In this document: positions 48,449 to 56,718 of the stretch, one piece after another | Position numbering within the stretch: position 1 is the stretch's first letter | Layout of the letters: each line of letters begins with the position of its first letter | Assembly (NCBI GenBank): GCA_964424585.1 | Contig: CAYRJD010000081.1 | Coordinates: forward strand, 1 to 64,000 | Reading direction: 5' to 3' | Source of the DNA: CAYRJD01 sp964424585 | GTDB taxonomy: Bacteria > Actinomycetota > Acidimicrobiia > Acidimicrobiales > Poriferisodalaceae | Length of the DNA stretch: 64,000 nt | Notes under the pieces: model-generated | What the model was told of the DNA's origin: nothing | What the model saw: only the letters and a program-made list of their open reading frames with translations | The model's database searches: none | Program-made: the position numbers and the translations under genes

Positions 48449-50291
48449 GCCACCAGCCGTCTGGCTGCCTCCGCCGCGGCGGGTGCGCGGGCTGGCGGCG
48501 ATGTCGGACGTGCCGTTCATCGCCGGCGCTGCGGCTACCGCGCTGGGCGCGTGGTTTGCTTGGGAGCTGCCCGTGGCGGCAGGCGCCGTGGTCGTCGTGG
48601 CGGCGCTCGCGCTCCGGCTGGGGTTGGCGTTGCCGGTGGGCCTGCTGATCGCCGCGGCGGGCATCGCAGCTAGCCAGCTCGAAACGCTGAGCGAAGCCGA
48701 AGATCGTTCCGTCGACGGCGCGATGACCATCGTGGAAGATCCCGAGTGGCGTTCGGGCGGACTGGTGTTCGCCGTAGCCAACCCGTCTACGGGCGAACGG
48801 TGGCAGGCGTGGGCGCGAGGCACACCCGCGCGACGCCTTACCGACGCCGCCGTCGGCGAACGCTGGCACGTCACCGGCGAGGCGAAGGCCGCGGCGCAAG
48901 AGTCTGAGCGGTTCCTCTGGCCGCGACACCTGGTGGGGCGCATCGAGGTCGACGCGGCCAGCAAGACGAACGACGGCCGCGCTCCGTATCGCCTAGCGAA
49001 CGCGATTCGCTCGCTCATCGAGCGGTCGGCTGAGTCGCTGAGCGAGCGCGACCGAGCGCTGCTCGCCGGGTTCGTCTACGGCGACGACCGGCAGCAGCTT
49101 CCTGAGGTGCAGCACGACTTTCGCGCGACCGCGATGACGCACCTGCTGGCGGTGTCTGGGTCGAACGTCGTGTTCGTGTTGTTCCTGGCAGCGCCGCTGC
49201 TGCTGCGGCTCACGCTGTGGGGAAGGTTTGTCGCGGTCGTGGTGATCTTGTTCGAGTTCGCGCTGCTCACGCGAGCCGAGCCTTCGGTGCTGCGCGCGAG
49301 CGTGATGGCGACGCTCGCGGTAGGCGCGCAGGCGATGGGCAGAAGCGTGTCGGTGCCGCGCCTGTTGTCGCTCGCGGTAATCGTGCTGCTGCTCGTCGAC
49401 CCACTACTGGTGCGCTCGGCCGGATTTCAGCTGTCGGTCGCCGCCTCGGGCGGCATCGTGCTGCTGGCGGGGCCGCTCACTCGCAACCTCATCGGCCCCA
49501 CGTGGCTGCGTCTCGCCCTGTCGGTGACCATCGCCGCGCAGGCCGGAGTGATGGGTGTGCAGCTGTGGCTGTTCGGCTCGCTGCCGCTGGTGTCGGTGCC
49601 AGCGAACGTGCTGGCGGTGCCGATGGCGGGGCCCGCGATGGTGTGGGGTCTGGTAGCCGGTGTGTCGGGCGGCTTGGTGGGCGAGCCGATTGCCACGCTG
49701 TTGCACCTGCCCACACGACTGATGCTCGGATGGGTCGCAGAGGTCGCCCGCTTCGGTGCGGCGTTGCGCTGGCCGCAGATCGAACCGGCCGAAGCTGCCT
49801 GGGTGGTGCTGACGGTCGTCGGCTGCGCTGCGGTGCTGCGGCTAGCACGCAACGAAGCTCGCGGCTTGCGGCTAGCTGTGGTGGCCGCGAGCGCGGCCGG
49901 CATCTGGCTGGCGGCGTCGCTCGGCCGCCCTGCTCTGCCCGACGGCGACCGTCTCGCCGCGCTCGACGCCAACGGCTCAACCGTCGTCGTCGTCGACCGA
50001 CCCTCGCCGACCTGGGCGCTCGACACGCTCGCCGCATCCGGCGTGCGCGACATCGACGTGCTGATCGCCAAGTCGGCGAGCCGCGGCGGAGTAGCGGCGG
50101 TGCGAGCAATCAGCCGTCGCCACGACGTCGGCGAAGTGTGGGTGTCGGCGGGCTTTCCGGCCGAGCCGGACATCACGCGGCGACTGGTGAACGGTGAGGT
50201 CAGCGTGGGCGTGGCCAAGAACGGCACGGCCAGCCTCGTGGTCGCCCCAAACGGCGACCGGCTGCTCGTTGAGTTGACGGGCGAGCGCTAG
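48426..50291 (+). CDS. comEC: ComEC/Rec2-family DNA uptake channel
   Basis: The 621-residue protein is mostly hydrophobic. Two to three N-terminal helices and a soluble OB-like region ('TIVEDPEWRSGGLVFAV') come first. The competence domain begins 'DRALLAGFVYGDDRQQLPEV' and contains 'TAMTHLLAVSGSNV'. The C-terminal part (about 500-621) retains a beta-lactamase-like fold but not the HxHxDH motif, so it is shorter than long ComEC forms. It should pass single-stranded DNA across the membrane. The start is uncertain: TTG 48426, GTG 48483 or ATG 48501. Confidence 0.9.
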   Translation: MLRTRPPEPPAVWLPPPRRVRGLAAMSDVPFIAGAAATALGAWFAWELPVAAGAVVVVAALALRLGLALPVGLLIAAAGIAASQLETLSEAEDRSVDGAMTIVEDPEWRSGGLVFAVANPSTGERWQAWARGTPARRLTDAAVGERWHVTGEAKAAAQESERFLWPRHLVGRIEVDAASKTNDGRAPYRLANAIRSLIERSAESLSERDRALLAGFVYGDDRQQLPEVQHDFRATAMTHLLAVSGSNVVFVLFLAAPLLLRLTLWGRFVAVVVILFEFALLTRAEPSVLRASVMATLAVGAQAMGRSVSVPRLLSLAVIVLLLVDPLLVRSAGFQLSVAASGGIVLLAGPLTRNLIGPTWLRLALSVTIAAQAGVMGVQLWLFGSLPLVSVPANVLAVPMAGPAMVWGLVAGVSGGLVGEPIATLLHLPTRLMLGWVAEVARFGAALRWPQIEPAEAAWVVLTVVGCAAVLRLARNEARGLRLAVVAASAAGIWLAASLGRPALPDGDRLAALDANGSTVVVVDRPSPTWALDTLAASGVRDIDVLIAKSASRGGVAAVRAISRRHDVGEVWVSAGFPAEPDITRRLVNGEVSVGVAKNGTASLVVAPNGDRLLVELTGER

Positions 50292-50302
50292 TTTCAACGC
50301 AC

Positions 50303-51268
50303 GTGTCGACGGCTCACATCACCTTGTTGTCGGGGCCCGACGCCTCGCTGGTTGCCGATGCCGTCGCCGCCGCGGTCGCCGACGCGGTAGGCACGGCCGA
50401 TGCGCAAGAGGTCGTCACGGCGCTGGCTGGCGACGAGTACACGGTCACCGACGTCGCCAACGCGGCAGCTATGGCGCCCTTCCTCGCCGAGTTTCGCGTC
50501 GTCGTCGCGCGCGGACTCAACCGGTTCGCCACCAAAGACCTCGCGCCGCTGCTCGCGTACCTAGAAGCGCCGCTCGCAACCACCAAACTGGTGCTCGAGT
50601 GGGGGAGCGGCGCGGTCGCCCCCAAGCTGCGCACAGCGGTGCAGTCGGCCGGCGGCGAAGTCGTCGCCACCGCACCTCCCAAGGGTCGTGACCGTACGAA
50701 CTGGATCGACGAGCAGTTCAGGCTGGCTCAGCTGCGCCTCACGCCGGCCGCGACTTCGGCCATCGAGATGCACCTCGGCGACAACTTGTCTCGCGTGACC
50801 GGGTTGATCGCGATGCTGCGCGCCACCTACGGCGCCGACGTGCGGCTAGACGAAGCCGACGTCGTCGGCTACCTCGGAGCCGCGGGCGACCTGCCGCCGT
50901 GGGACTTGACCGACGCCATCGACCGAGGCGACATCACCAGCGCGCTCGGCGTGTTGTTGCGGATGTGGAACGCGCAGCGAGCGCCGCACCAAGTCATGGC
51001 GACGCTCATGACCCACTACCTGCGAGCGCTCCGGCTTGACGGCACCGGCGTGCGCACCCAGCAGGCCGCGGCGCAACTGCTCGGCATCTCGGCATTTCCC
51101 GCCAGGAAATCGCTCGACGTGGCGACGAGGCTCGGGCACCACAAGCTCGCCCGCAGCCTCGACCTGCTGATCGCGGCCGACCAAGACATACGGGGGCGGT
51201 CAGGGCTAGCCGACACGACCGTCATTGAAGTGCTGGTCGGCCGGCTAGCGACGCTGGGTGGGCGCTAG
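50303..51268 (+). CDS. holA: DNA polymerase III subunit delta
   Basis: The 321-residue protein has the clamp-loader delta plan: an N-terminal RecA-like fold without a P-loop ('HITLLSGPDASLVADAVAAA'), a middle region with 'RTNWIDEQFRLAQLRLTPAA', and a C-terminal helical collar ending 'VIEVLVGRLATL'. Delta opens the beta sliding clamp. GTG 50303 follows the comEC stop by 11 bases; a TAGTTT box at eight bases may allow its own transcript. Convergent rpsT follows, as in many bacteria. Confidence 0.9.
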   Translation: MSTAHITLLSGPDASLVADAVAAAVADAVGTADAQEVVTALAGDEYTVTDVANAAAMAPFLAEFRVVVARGLNRFATKDLAPLLAYLEAPLATTKLVLEWGSGAVAPKLRTAVQSAGGEVVATAPPKGRDRTNWIDEQFRLAQLRLTPAATSAIEMHLGDNLSRVTGLIAMLRATYGADVRLDEADVVGYLGAAGDLPPWDLTDAIDRGDITSALGVLLRMWNAQRAPHQVMATLMTHYLRALRLDGTGVRTQQAAAQLLGISAFPARKSLDVATRLGHHKLARSLDLLIAADQDIRGRSGLADTTVIEVLVGRLATLGGR

Positions 51269-51277
51269 CTGGACGCG

Positions 51278-51541
51278 CTAGCCAGCTTGGGCCTTCATCA
51301 GGCGCGACTTGCGCCGGGCGGCTTCGTTCTTGTGAATGACGCCCTTCGCAACCGCCATGTCGAGACGCTTCTGAGCTAGACGCACAGCCGAGGCTGCGTT
51401 CTGTGAAGTGTCGGAACCCTCTTCGAGCGCGGCGAAAGCGGCCTTCTCGCGGGTCTTCAGCTCGGAGCGCACCGCGCGGTTGGCGTCACGACGTCGCAGG
51501 TTCTGGCGGTTGCGCTTGATCTGGCTCTTCTTGTTGGCCAC
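51278..51541 (-). CDS. rpsT: 30S ribosomal protein S20
   Basis: The 87-residue, highly basic protein has the S20 opening 'ANKKSQIKRNRQNLRRRDAN' and the close 'GVIHKNEAARRKSRLMKAQ'. It binds 16S rRNA early in assembly. GTG 51541 has GAGGAAA seven bases upstream. It is divergent from lepA, a common arrangement, and the 59 bases between hold both promoters. Confidence 0.97.
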   Translation of the reverse strand: MANKKSQIKRNRQNLRRRDANRAVRSELKTREKAAFAALEEGSDTSQNAASAVRLAQKRLDMAVAKGVIHKNEAARRKSRLMKAQAG

Positions 51542-51600
51542 GTGCTTTCCTCGGGCTAGGTGCGGATGAGCGAACGCTCAAGGCTACCGTTGGCTACCCA

Positions 51601-53421
51601 ATGACCGGCAGCGACGACGGCCTCAACCGGCGGCTCGCCGCGCCCGACATCCGCAACTTCTCGATCATCGCTCACATCGACCACGGCAAGTCGACGTTGT
51701 CCGACCGAATACTGGAGATGACCGGCGCGGTCCAAGAGCGGTTGATGCGCGCGCAGTACCTAGACAGCATGGACTTAGAGCGCGAGCGCGGCATCACCAT
51801 CAAGGCGCAGAACGTGCGGGTCACCCACGCCGGCCACACGCTGCACCTGATCGACACGCCGGGCCACGTCGACTTCGGCTACGAGGTCAGCCGGTCGCTC
51901 GCCGCGTGCGAAGGCGTGGTGCTGCTCATCGACGCCGCGCAAGGCATCGAGGCGCAGACGCTAGCGAACTGCTACCAGGCGCTGGCAGCCGACCTGGTGA
52001 TCGTGCCGGTGCTCAACAAGATCGACTTACCGGCAGCTGATCCGGCGCAGCGCACCGCCGAGATCGAACGAGTGCTCGGCATCGATGCCTCAGAGGTGCT
52101 CGCGATCTCCGCCAAGACCGGCGAGGGCGTCGGCGAGCTGCTCGACGCCATCGTCGAACGCATCCCCGCGCCGGCGGGCAGCGCCGACGCGCCGCTGCGA
52201 GCGCTGATCTTCGACTCGCACTTCGACCAATACCGCGGAGTCGTGTCGTCGCTGCGGGTCGTCGACGGCGAGCTGCGCTCAGGCGACCGGCTCGCGTTCA
52301 TGCAGTCTGGCGGCACGCACCTCGCCGAAGAGATCGGCGTGCGCAGCCCCGACCCGCAGCCGTGCGACGTGCTCGGGCCGGGCGAAGTGGGCTACCTGAT
52401 CGCCAACATCAAAGACGTCGCCCAAGCCAAATCGGGTGAGACGGTGACGACCGTGACGGGCGGCGCAAGCGATCCGCTCGAGGGCTACGCCGAACCCAAG
52501 CCGATGGTGTTCTGCGGGCTGTACCCCGTCGAAGGCGACGACTACCCCGAGCTGCGAGACGCGCTCGGCAAGCTGCGGCTCAACGACGCGTCGGTGACGT
52601 TCGAGCCAGAAACCTCTGGCGCGTTGGGCTTCGGGTTTCGCTGCGGCTTCCTGGGGTTGCTGCACATGGAGATCGTGCGCGAGCGGCTTGAGCGCGAGTT
52701 CGACCTGTCGCTCATCGCGACCGCCCCGTCGGTCGCCTACCAGGTCACCCTCGACGACGGCGAGCACGTCACCGTCGACAACCCGTCCGAGCTGCCCGAC
52801 GCGGGTCGCTTCGACGGCGAGGTGTCAGAGCCGATCCTGCGGGTCACGGTGCTGACGCCAGCCGACTACACGGGCGCGGTGATGGAGCTGTGCCAGGCGC
52901 GCCGCGGGCACATGCTGAAGATGGAGTACCTGTCGCCCGAGCGGGTCGAGCTGAGCTACGAGCTGCCGCTCGCCGAGGTCGTCACCGACTTCTTCGACCA
53001 GCTCAAGAGCCGCACCCAGGGCTACGCCAGCCTCGACTACGAGCACGCCGGCTACAAGCCCGACAAGTTGGTGCGCGTCGACTTGCTGCTGAACGGCGAA
53101 GCCGTCGACGCGTTCTCGACCATCGTCCACAAAGACTCCGCCTACGACTACGGGCGCACAATGACCGAGCGCCTGCGAGAACTCATTCCCCGCCAGATGT
53201 TCGACGTGCCCATCCAGGCGGCCATCGGCGGCCGCATCATCGCCCGCGAGACCGTCAAGGCGAAACGCAAAGACGTGCTGTCGAAGTGCTACGGCGGCGA
53301 CATCACCCGCAAGCGCAAGCTGCTCGAACGGCAAAAGGCGGGCAAGAAACGGATGAAGGCGATCGGCCGGGTCGAGGTGCCAAACGAGGCGTTCGTCTCC
53401 GCGCTGCGCATCGACAGCTGA
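51601..53421 (+). CDS. lepA: elongation factor 4 (LepA)
   Basis: This 606-residue translational GTPase has G1 'AHIDHGKSTLSDRI', G3 'DTPGHVDF' and G4 'NKID', and the unique C-terminal domain ending 'RMKAIGRVEVPNEAFVSAL'. 'GYASLDYEHAGYKPDKLVRV' is typical of LepA. It helps back-translocation or biogenesis of ribosomes. TACCGT at 51585-51590 lies ten bases before ATG 51601. It heads the lepA-hrcA-dnaJ-hemW order conserved in many bacteria. Confidence 0.98.
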   Translation: MTGSDDGLNRRLAAPDIRNFSIIAHIDHGKSTLSDRILEMTGAVQERLMRAQYLDSMDLERERGITIKAQNVRVTHAGHTLHLIDTPGHVDFGYEVSRSLAACEGVVLLIDAAQGIEAQTLANCYQALAADLVIVPVLNKIDLPAADPAQRTAEIERVLGIDASEVLAISAKTGEGVGELLDAIVERIPAPAGSADAPLRALIFDSHFDQYRGVVSSLRVVDGELRSGDRLAFMQSGGTHLAEEIGVRSPDPQPCDVLGPGEVGYLIANIKDVAQAKSGETVTTVTGGASDPLEGYAEPKPMVFCGLYPVEGDDYPELRDALGKLRLNDASVTFEPETSGALGFGFRCGFLGLLHMEIVRERLEREFDLSLIATAPSVAYQVTLDDGEHVTVDNPSELPDAGRFDGEVSEPILRVTVLTPADYTGAVMELCQARRGHMLKMEYLSPERVELSYELPLAEVVTDFFDQLKSRTQGYASLDYEHAGYKPDKLVRVDLLLNGEAVDAFSTIVHKDSAYDYGRTMTERLRELIPRQMFDVPIQAAIGGRIIARETVKAKRKDVLSKCYGGDITRKRKLLERQKAGKKRMKAIGRVEVPNEAFVSALRIDS

Positions 53422-53427
53422 CGCGCT

Positions 53428-53442
53428 GCTAGCTAGCTAGCT
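53428..53442. repeat. GCTA tetranucleotide repeat between lepA and hrcA
   Basis: GCTAGCTAGCTAGCT, almost four copies of GCTA, lies six bases after the lepA stop. It contains three overlapping CTAG sites, a rare tetramer in most bacterial DNA, and is nearly self-complementary. No CIRCE-type inverted repeat was found here. Confidence 0.85.
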
Positions 53443-53491
53443 CACCTTCGTCGGTAGCCTCTCACGTAGCCCACCAAGGACAAGGAACGCG

Positions 53492-54565
53492 ATGGACGAC
53501 CGCCGGGCGACGGTCCTACAGGCTGTCGTTGAGAAGTTCATCCTTGATGCCCAGCCGGTGGGCTCTCAAGCCGTCGTGGATGCCACCGGCTTGGCGGTGT
53601 CGCCGGCGACCATCCGCCACGAACTCGGCATGCTCGAGAGCGGCGGCTTCCTAGAGCAACCGCACACCAGCGCCGGACGCGTTCCCACCGAAGCTGGCTA
53701 CAGGTTCTTCGTCGACCACCTCGCGCCGGGCCGCTTGAGCGCGGCCGACGCGCGCAAGGTGAGGGCGTTCTTCGCGCACGCGCAAGGACAGATCGAAGGC
53801 AAGCTCGCCCAAACCTCGCAGCTGCTGTCGCAGCTGACCACCTACGCCGCGCTGGTGGTGGCGCCGTCGCACGACGGCGAAGCCATTCGATCGGCGCAGT
53901 TCGTCAGCCTCGGCAGCGGGCACCTCATGTTTTTGCTGGTCGCTTCGTCAGGCGCGATCGAACGCATCTTCGTCGACGCGGCGCCCGACCTCACCAGTCA
54001 GCCGGCCGCCCAAGGCGACCGGCCGTCAGACGTGGAGGCTGCGAACTCGTGGCTCGAAGGCCTCCTCGTCGATCAGCCTCGGCTCGCGCTGCGCAAGCTG
54101 GCCAACGACGACGACGTGCGCGCCCGCGCCACGGCGCAGCTCAGCGAAGGCGCCGCCTCGCTGGTCGTGACGGTGCTGACGCAGCTAGCGGGAGACCCGG
54201 CCGAGCCCGCCGAGCTGTACGTCGGTGGCGCCTCCAACGTGACCGGCCAGTTCGACGCCATCGACACCGTGCGGTCAGTGCTGTCGCTACTCGAAGAGCA
54301 GCTCATGGTCGTGCGCTTGCTGAGCGATCTGGTCGAGCGGGGCCTCAGCGTTGCCATCGGAACCGAAACCGGCATGGAGCCGCTCGCCGAGTGCTCGGTC
54401 GTCGTCGCCCCCTACACGGTCGACGGGCAGCCGGCAGGCAGCGTCGGTCTCGTGGGCCCGACCCGCATGGACTACGCGAAGGCGCTCGCCGCCGTTCGGG
54501 TTGTTTCAGACCGTCTCGGTGCTTCACTGACGGACGTGAGCGACGGCCCAGAGCCAGCGAACTAG
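53492..54565 (+). CDS. hrcA: heat-inducible transcription repressor HrcA
   Basis: The 357-residue protein has the HrcA winged helix ('DDRRATVLQAVVEKFILDAQ' then 'VSPATIRHELGMLE') and the characteristic 'GFLEQPHTSAGRVPTEAGYR'. The C-terminal GAF-like region ends 'VGLVGPTRMDYAKALAAV'. HrcA represses chaperone genes by binding CIRCE. ATG 53492 has AAGGA upstream. Its stop is directly followed by dnaJ. Confidence 0.96.
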   Translation: MDDRRATVLQAVVEKFILDAQPVGSQAVVDATGLAVSPATIRHELGMLESGGFLEQPHTSAGRVPTEAGYRFFVDHLAPGRLSAADARKVRAFFAHAQGQIEGKLAQTSQLLSQLTTYAALVVAPSHDGEAIRSAQFVSLGSGHLMFLLVASSGAIERIFVDAAPDLTSQPAAQGDRPSDVEAANSWLEGLLVDQPRLALRKLANDDDVRARATAQLSEGAASLVVTVLTQLAGDPAEPAELYVGGASNVTGQFDAIDTVRSVLSLLEEQLMVVRLLSDLVERGLSVAIGTETGMEPLAECSVVVAPYTVDGQPAGSVGLVGPTRMDYAKALAAVRVVSDRLGASLTDVSDGPEPAN

Positions 54566-55657
54566 ATGCCTGCCGACTACTACGACCTGCTCGAGGTCGA
54601 GCGCGGGGCTGACGCCGCCGAGTTGAAGCGCGCCTACCGGCGGCTAGCTCGGCAGTACCACCCAGACAGCAACAACGGCGACGCAGACGCCGAGAGCCGG
54701 TTCAAAGAGATCAGCGAGGCGTACGCGGTGCTGTCTGATCCGCAGGCGCGCTCGCGCTACGACCAGTTCGGCCACGACGGGCTGAGAGGCGGCGCAGGCG
54801 GCGGCTTCGACTTCGACCTGAGCGGCATCTTCGACAGCTTCTTCGGCGGCGACCCGTTCGGCGGACGACAACGAAGCGGCCCGAGGCGAGGCGACGACCA
54901 CGAGATTCAACTCCGGCTCGCGTTCACCGAAGCGGTCTTCGGAGCCGACAAGAACATCGAATATCGAGCCGCCGTCGTGTGCGACACCTGCGAGGGCGAA
55001 GGCACGGCGCAGGGCGCGTCGCGCATCAGCTGCGACGCCTGCGGCGGCACAGGTCAGACCCGACAGATTCGCAACAGCATCTTCGGCCAGATGGTCACCG
55101 CCCAGCCGTGCGGCCGCTGTCGAGCGACCGGCCAGGTGGTCGACGACCCGTGCGAGCAGTGCCGAGGCGAAGGCCGGCGCACCAAGTTCGTGTCGCACAC
55201 CATCAAGGTGCCGGCGGGCGTTCCCAACGACTCGATCTTGCGCGTCGGCGGCAAGGGACACGCAGGCGAGTGGGGCGCAGCGCCCGGCGACCTGTACGTG
55301 CACCTGTCGGTCGAGCAGCACGAGCGCTTCGTTCGCGACGGCGACAACTTGCTGGGCGAGGTGACCATCTCGATGTACCAGGCAGCGCTCGGCGCGCAGC
55401 TGAGCGTCGAGACGCTCGACGGAACCCAGACAGTCGACGTCGCGGCGGGCACGCAGCCCGGCGAGGTGCACACCATGCGCGGACTTGGCGTGCCGCGCAC
55501 CTCTAGGCGCGGACGAGGCGACCTTCATCTCGTGCTGCGCGTCGAGGTGCCCACCAAGCTCAGCGACGACGAGACGTCCGCGCTCGCGGAGCTCGCTCAC
55601 CAGCGCGACGAAACCGTGGCCGACGGCTCACCCAAGCGGAAGCGCAAGAAGCGTTAG
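54566..55657 (+). CDS. dnaJ: chaperone DnaJ
   Basis: The 363-residue protein has a J domain with HPD in 'RLARQYHPDSNN', a Gly/Phe region (about 73-105), and a zinc-binding domain with four Cys motifs (CDTCEGEG, CDACGGTG, CGRCRATG, CEQCRGEG). Two client-binding beta domains follow. It stimulates DnaK. ATG 54566 follows the hrcA TAG with no gap, so the pair is translationally coupled. It is likely a second DnaJ (DnaJ2) tied to hrcA, as in other actinobacteria. Confidence 0.97.
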   Translation: MPADYYDLLEVERGADAAELKRAYRRLARQYHPDSNNGDADAESRFKEISEAYAVLSDPQARSRYDQFGHDGLRGGAGGGFDFDLSGIFDSFFGGDPFGGRQRSGPRRGDDHEIQLRLAFTEAVFGADKNIEYRAAVVCDTCEGEGTAQGASRISCDACGGTGQTRQIRNSIFGQMVTAQPCGRCRATGQVVDDPCEQCRGEGRRTKFVSHTIKVPAGVPNDSILRVGGKGHAGEWGAAPGDLYVHLSVEQHERFVRDGDNLLGEVTISMYQAALGAQLSVETLDGTQTVDVAAGTQPGEVHTMRGLGVPRTSRRGRGDLHLVLRVEVPTKLSDDETSALAELAHQRDETVADGSPKRKRKKR

Positions 55658-55659
55658 CG

Positions 55660-56718
55660 GTGTCAGGTTTCGGCGTCTACGTCCACGTTCCGTTCTGCGT
55701 CAAGCGGTGCGACTACTGCGCGTTCGCGACGTTCACCGACCGCGAGCATCTCATCGACCGCTACATGGCGGCGTGCGTCGCCCAAGCAGATCGCGAGAGC
55801 GAGCAGATGCCGCCGGTGACGTCGGTGTTCTTCGGCGGCGGCACACCAAACCTCGCAGCACCAGCCGCCATCGCCGAGCTGCTCGACATGCTGCCGCTCA
55901 CCGACGGCGCCGAGGTCACCGTCGAGTGCAACCCCGACTTGGTGACCACCTGCGGCGTCCGCCAGCTGGCCGCCGCGGGCGTCAACCGAGTGAGCATGGG
56001 CGTGCAGTCGTTCGTGCCTCACGTGCTCGCCTCGCTCGGGCGGCTGCATGACCAAGCGGCGGTGTACCGGGCCGTCGAAGCGGTGAGGTCGTCTGGCATC
56101 GAGCAGCTGAACGTCGACATCATCTACGGCGCGGCGGGGGAGTCGCTTGCCGACTGGGAGGCGACGCTGCGGCGCACGGTCGATCTGGGGCCCACTCACG
56201 TGAGCGCCTACGGGCTGACCGTCGAGGCCGGCACGCCGCTCGCGGACGATCCGTCTCGCCACCCTGACGATGACGACCAGGCCTCGAAGTACGAAATGAC
56301 CGACGCGGTGCTCGCCGGCGGCGGCTACGACAACTACGAGATCTCGAACTGGGCGAAGCCGGGCGGGCAGTGCCAGCACAACCTGCTCTACTGGCGGCAA
56401 GGCAACTACGCGGCGATCGGCGCGGCCGCGCACGGCCATCGAGACGGCACCCGATGGTGGAACGTCCGCACGCCCGAGCGTTACATCAATGCCGTCGAGG
56501 CGGGCGAGAGCCCCGTGGCCGCGAGCGAACAGCTGGGCGACGACGAGCGACGCGTCGAGGCGCTGCAGCTTGCCATTCGCACCAGCCGTGGCGTGCCGCC
56601 CGACAGCATCGACGACGAGGTCGCCCATCTCGTGTCGATCAACGACGAGACCGGCGCCGCGGTGCTGACGCAGCAAGGGCGGCTGCTCGCGAACGAAGTC
56701 GCGCTGCGGTTCACCTAG
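55660..56718 (+). CDS. hemW: radical SAM haem chaperone HemW
   Basis: This 352-residue radical SAM protein has the cluster motif CxxxCxxC in 'VPFCVKRCDYCAFATF', then 'FFGGGTPNL' for SAM. The C-terminal region has the HemW-typical 'CQHNLLYWRQGNYAAIGAAA'. HemW inserts haem into respiratory proteins; it was formerly called an oxygen-independent coproporphyrinogen oxidase. GTG 55660 is two bases after dnaJ. The 3' end overlaps the convergent pseudokinase gene by eight bases. Confidence 0.95.
   Translation: MSGFGVYVHVPFCVKRCDYCAFATFTDREHLIDRYMAACVAQADRESEQMPPVTSVFFGGGTPNLAAPAAIAELLDMLPLTDGAEVTVECNPDLVTTCGVRQLAAAGVNRVSMGVQSFVPHVLASLGRLHDQAAVYRAVEAVRSSGIEQLNVDIIYGAAGESLADWEATLRRTVDLGPTHVSAYGLTVEAGTPLADDPSRHPDDDDQASKYEMTDAVLAGGGYDNYEISNWAKPGGQCQHNLLYWRQGNYAAIGAAAHGHRDGTRWWNVRTPERYINAVEAGESPVAASEQLGDDERRVEALQLAIRTSRGVPPDSIDDEVAHLVSINDETGAAVLTQQGRLLANEVALRFT

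Noticed and set aside
51265..51300. Hairpin between holA and rpsT as terminator
   Set aside because: Only a five-base stem (GCTGG/CCAGC) can be paired and no T-run follows, so it is too weak to list.
53422..53491. Possible CIRCE operator before hrcA
   Set aside because: I looked for TTAGCACTC-N9-GAGTGCTAA and found no match here or before dnaJ.
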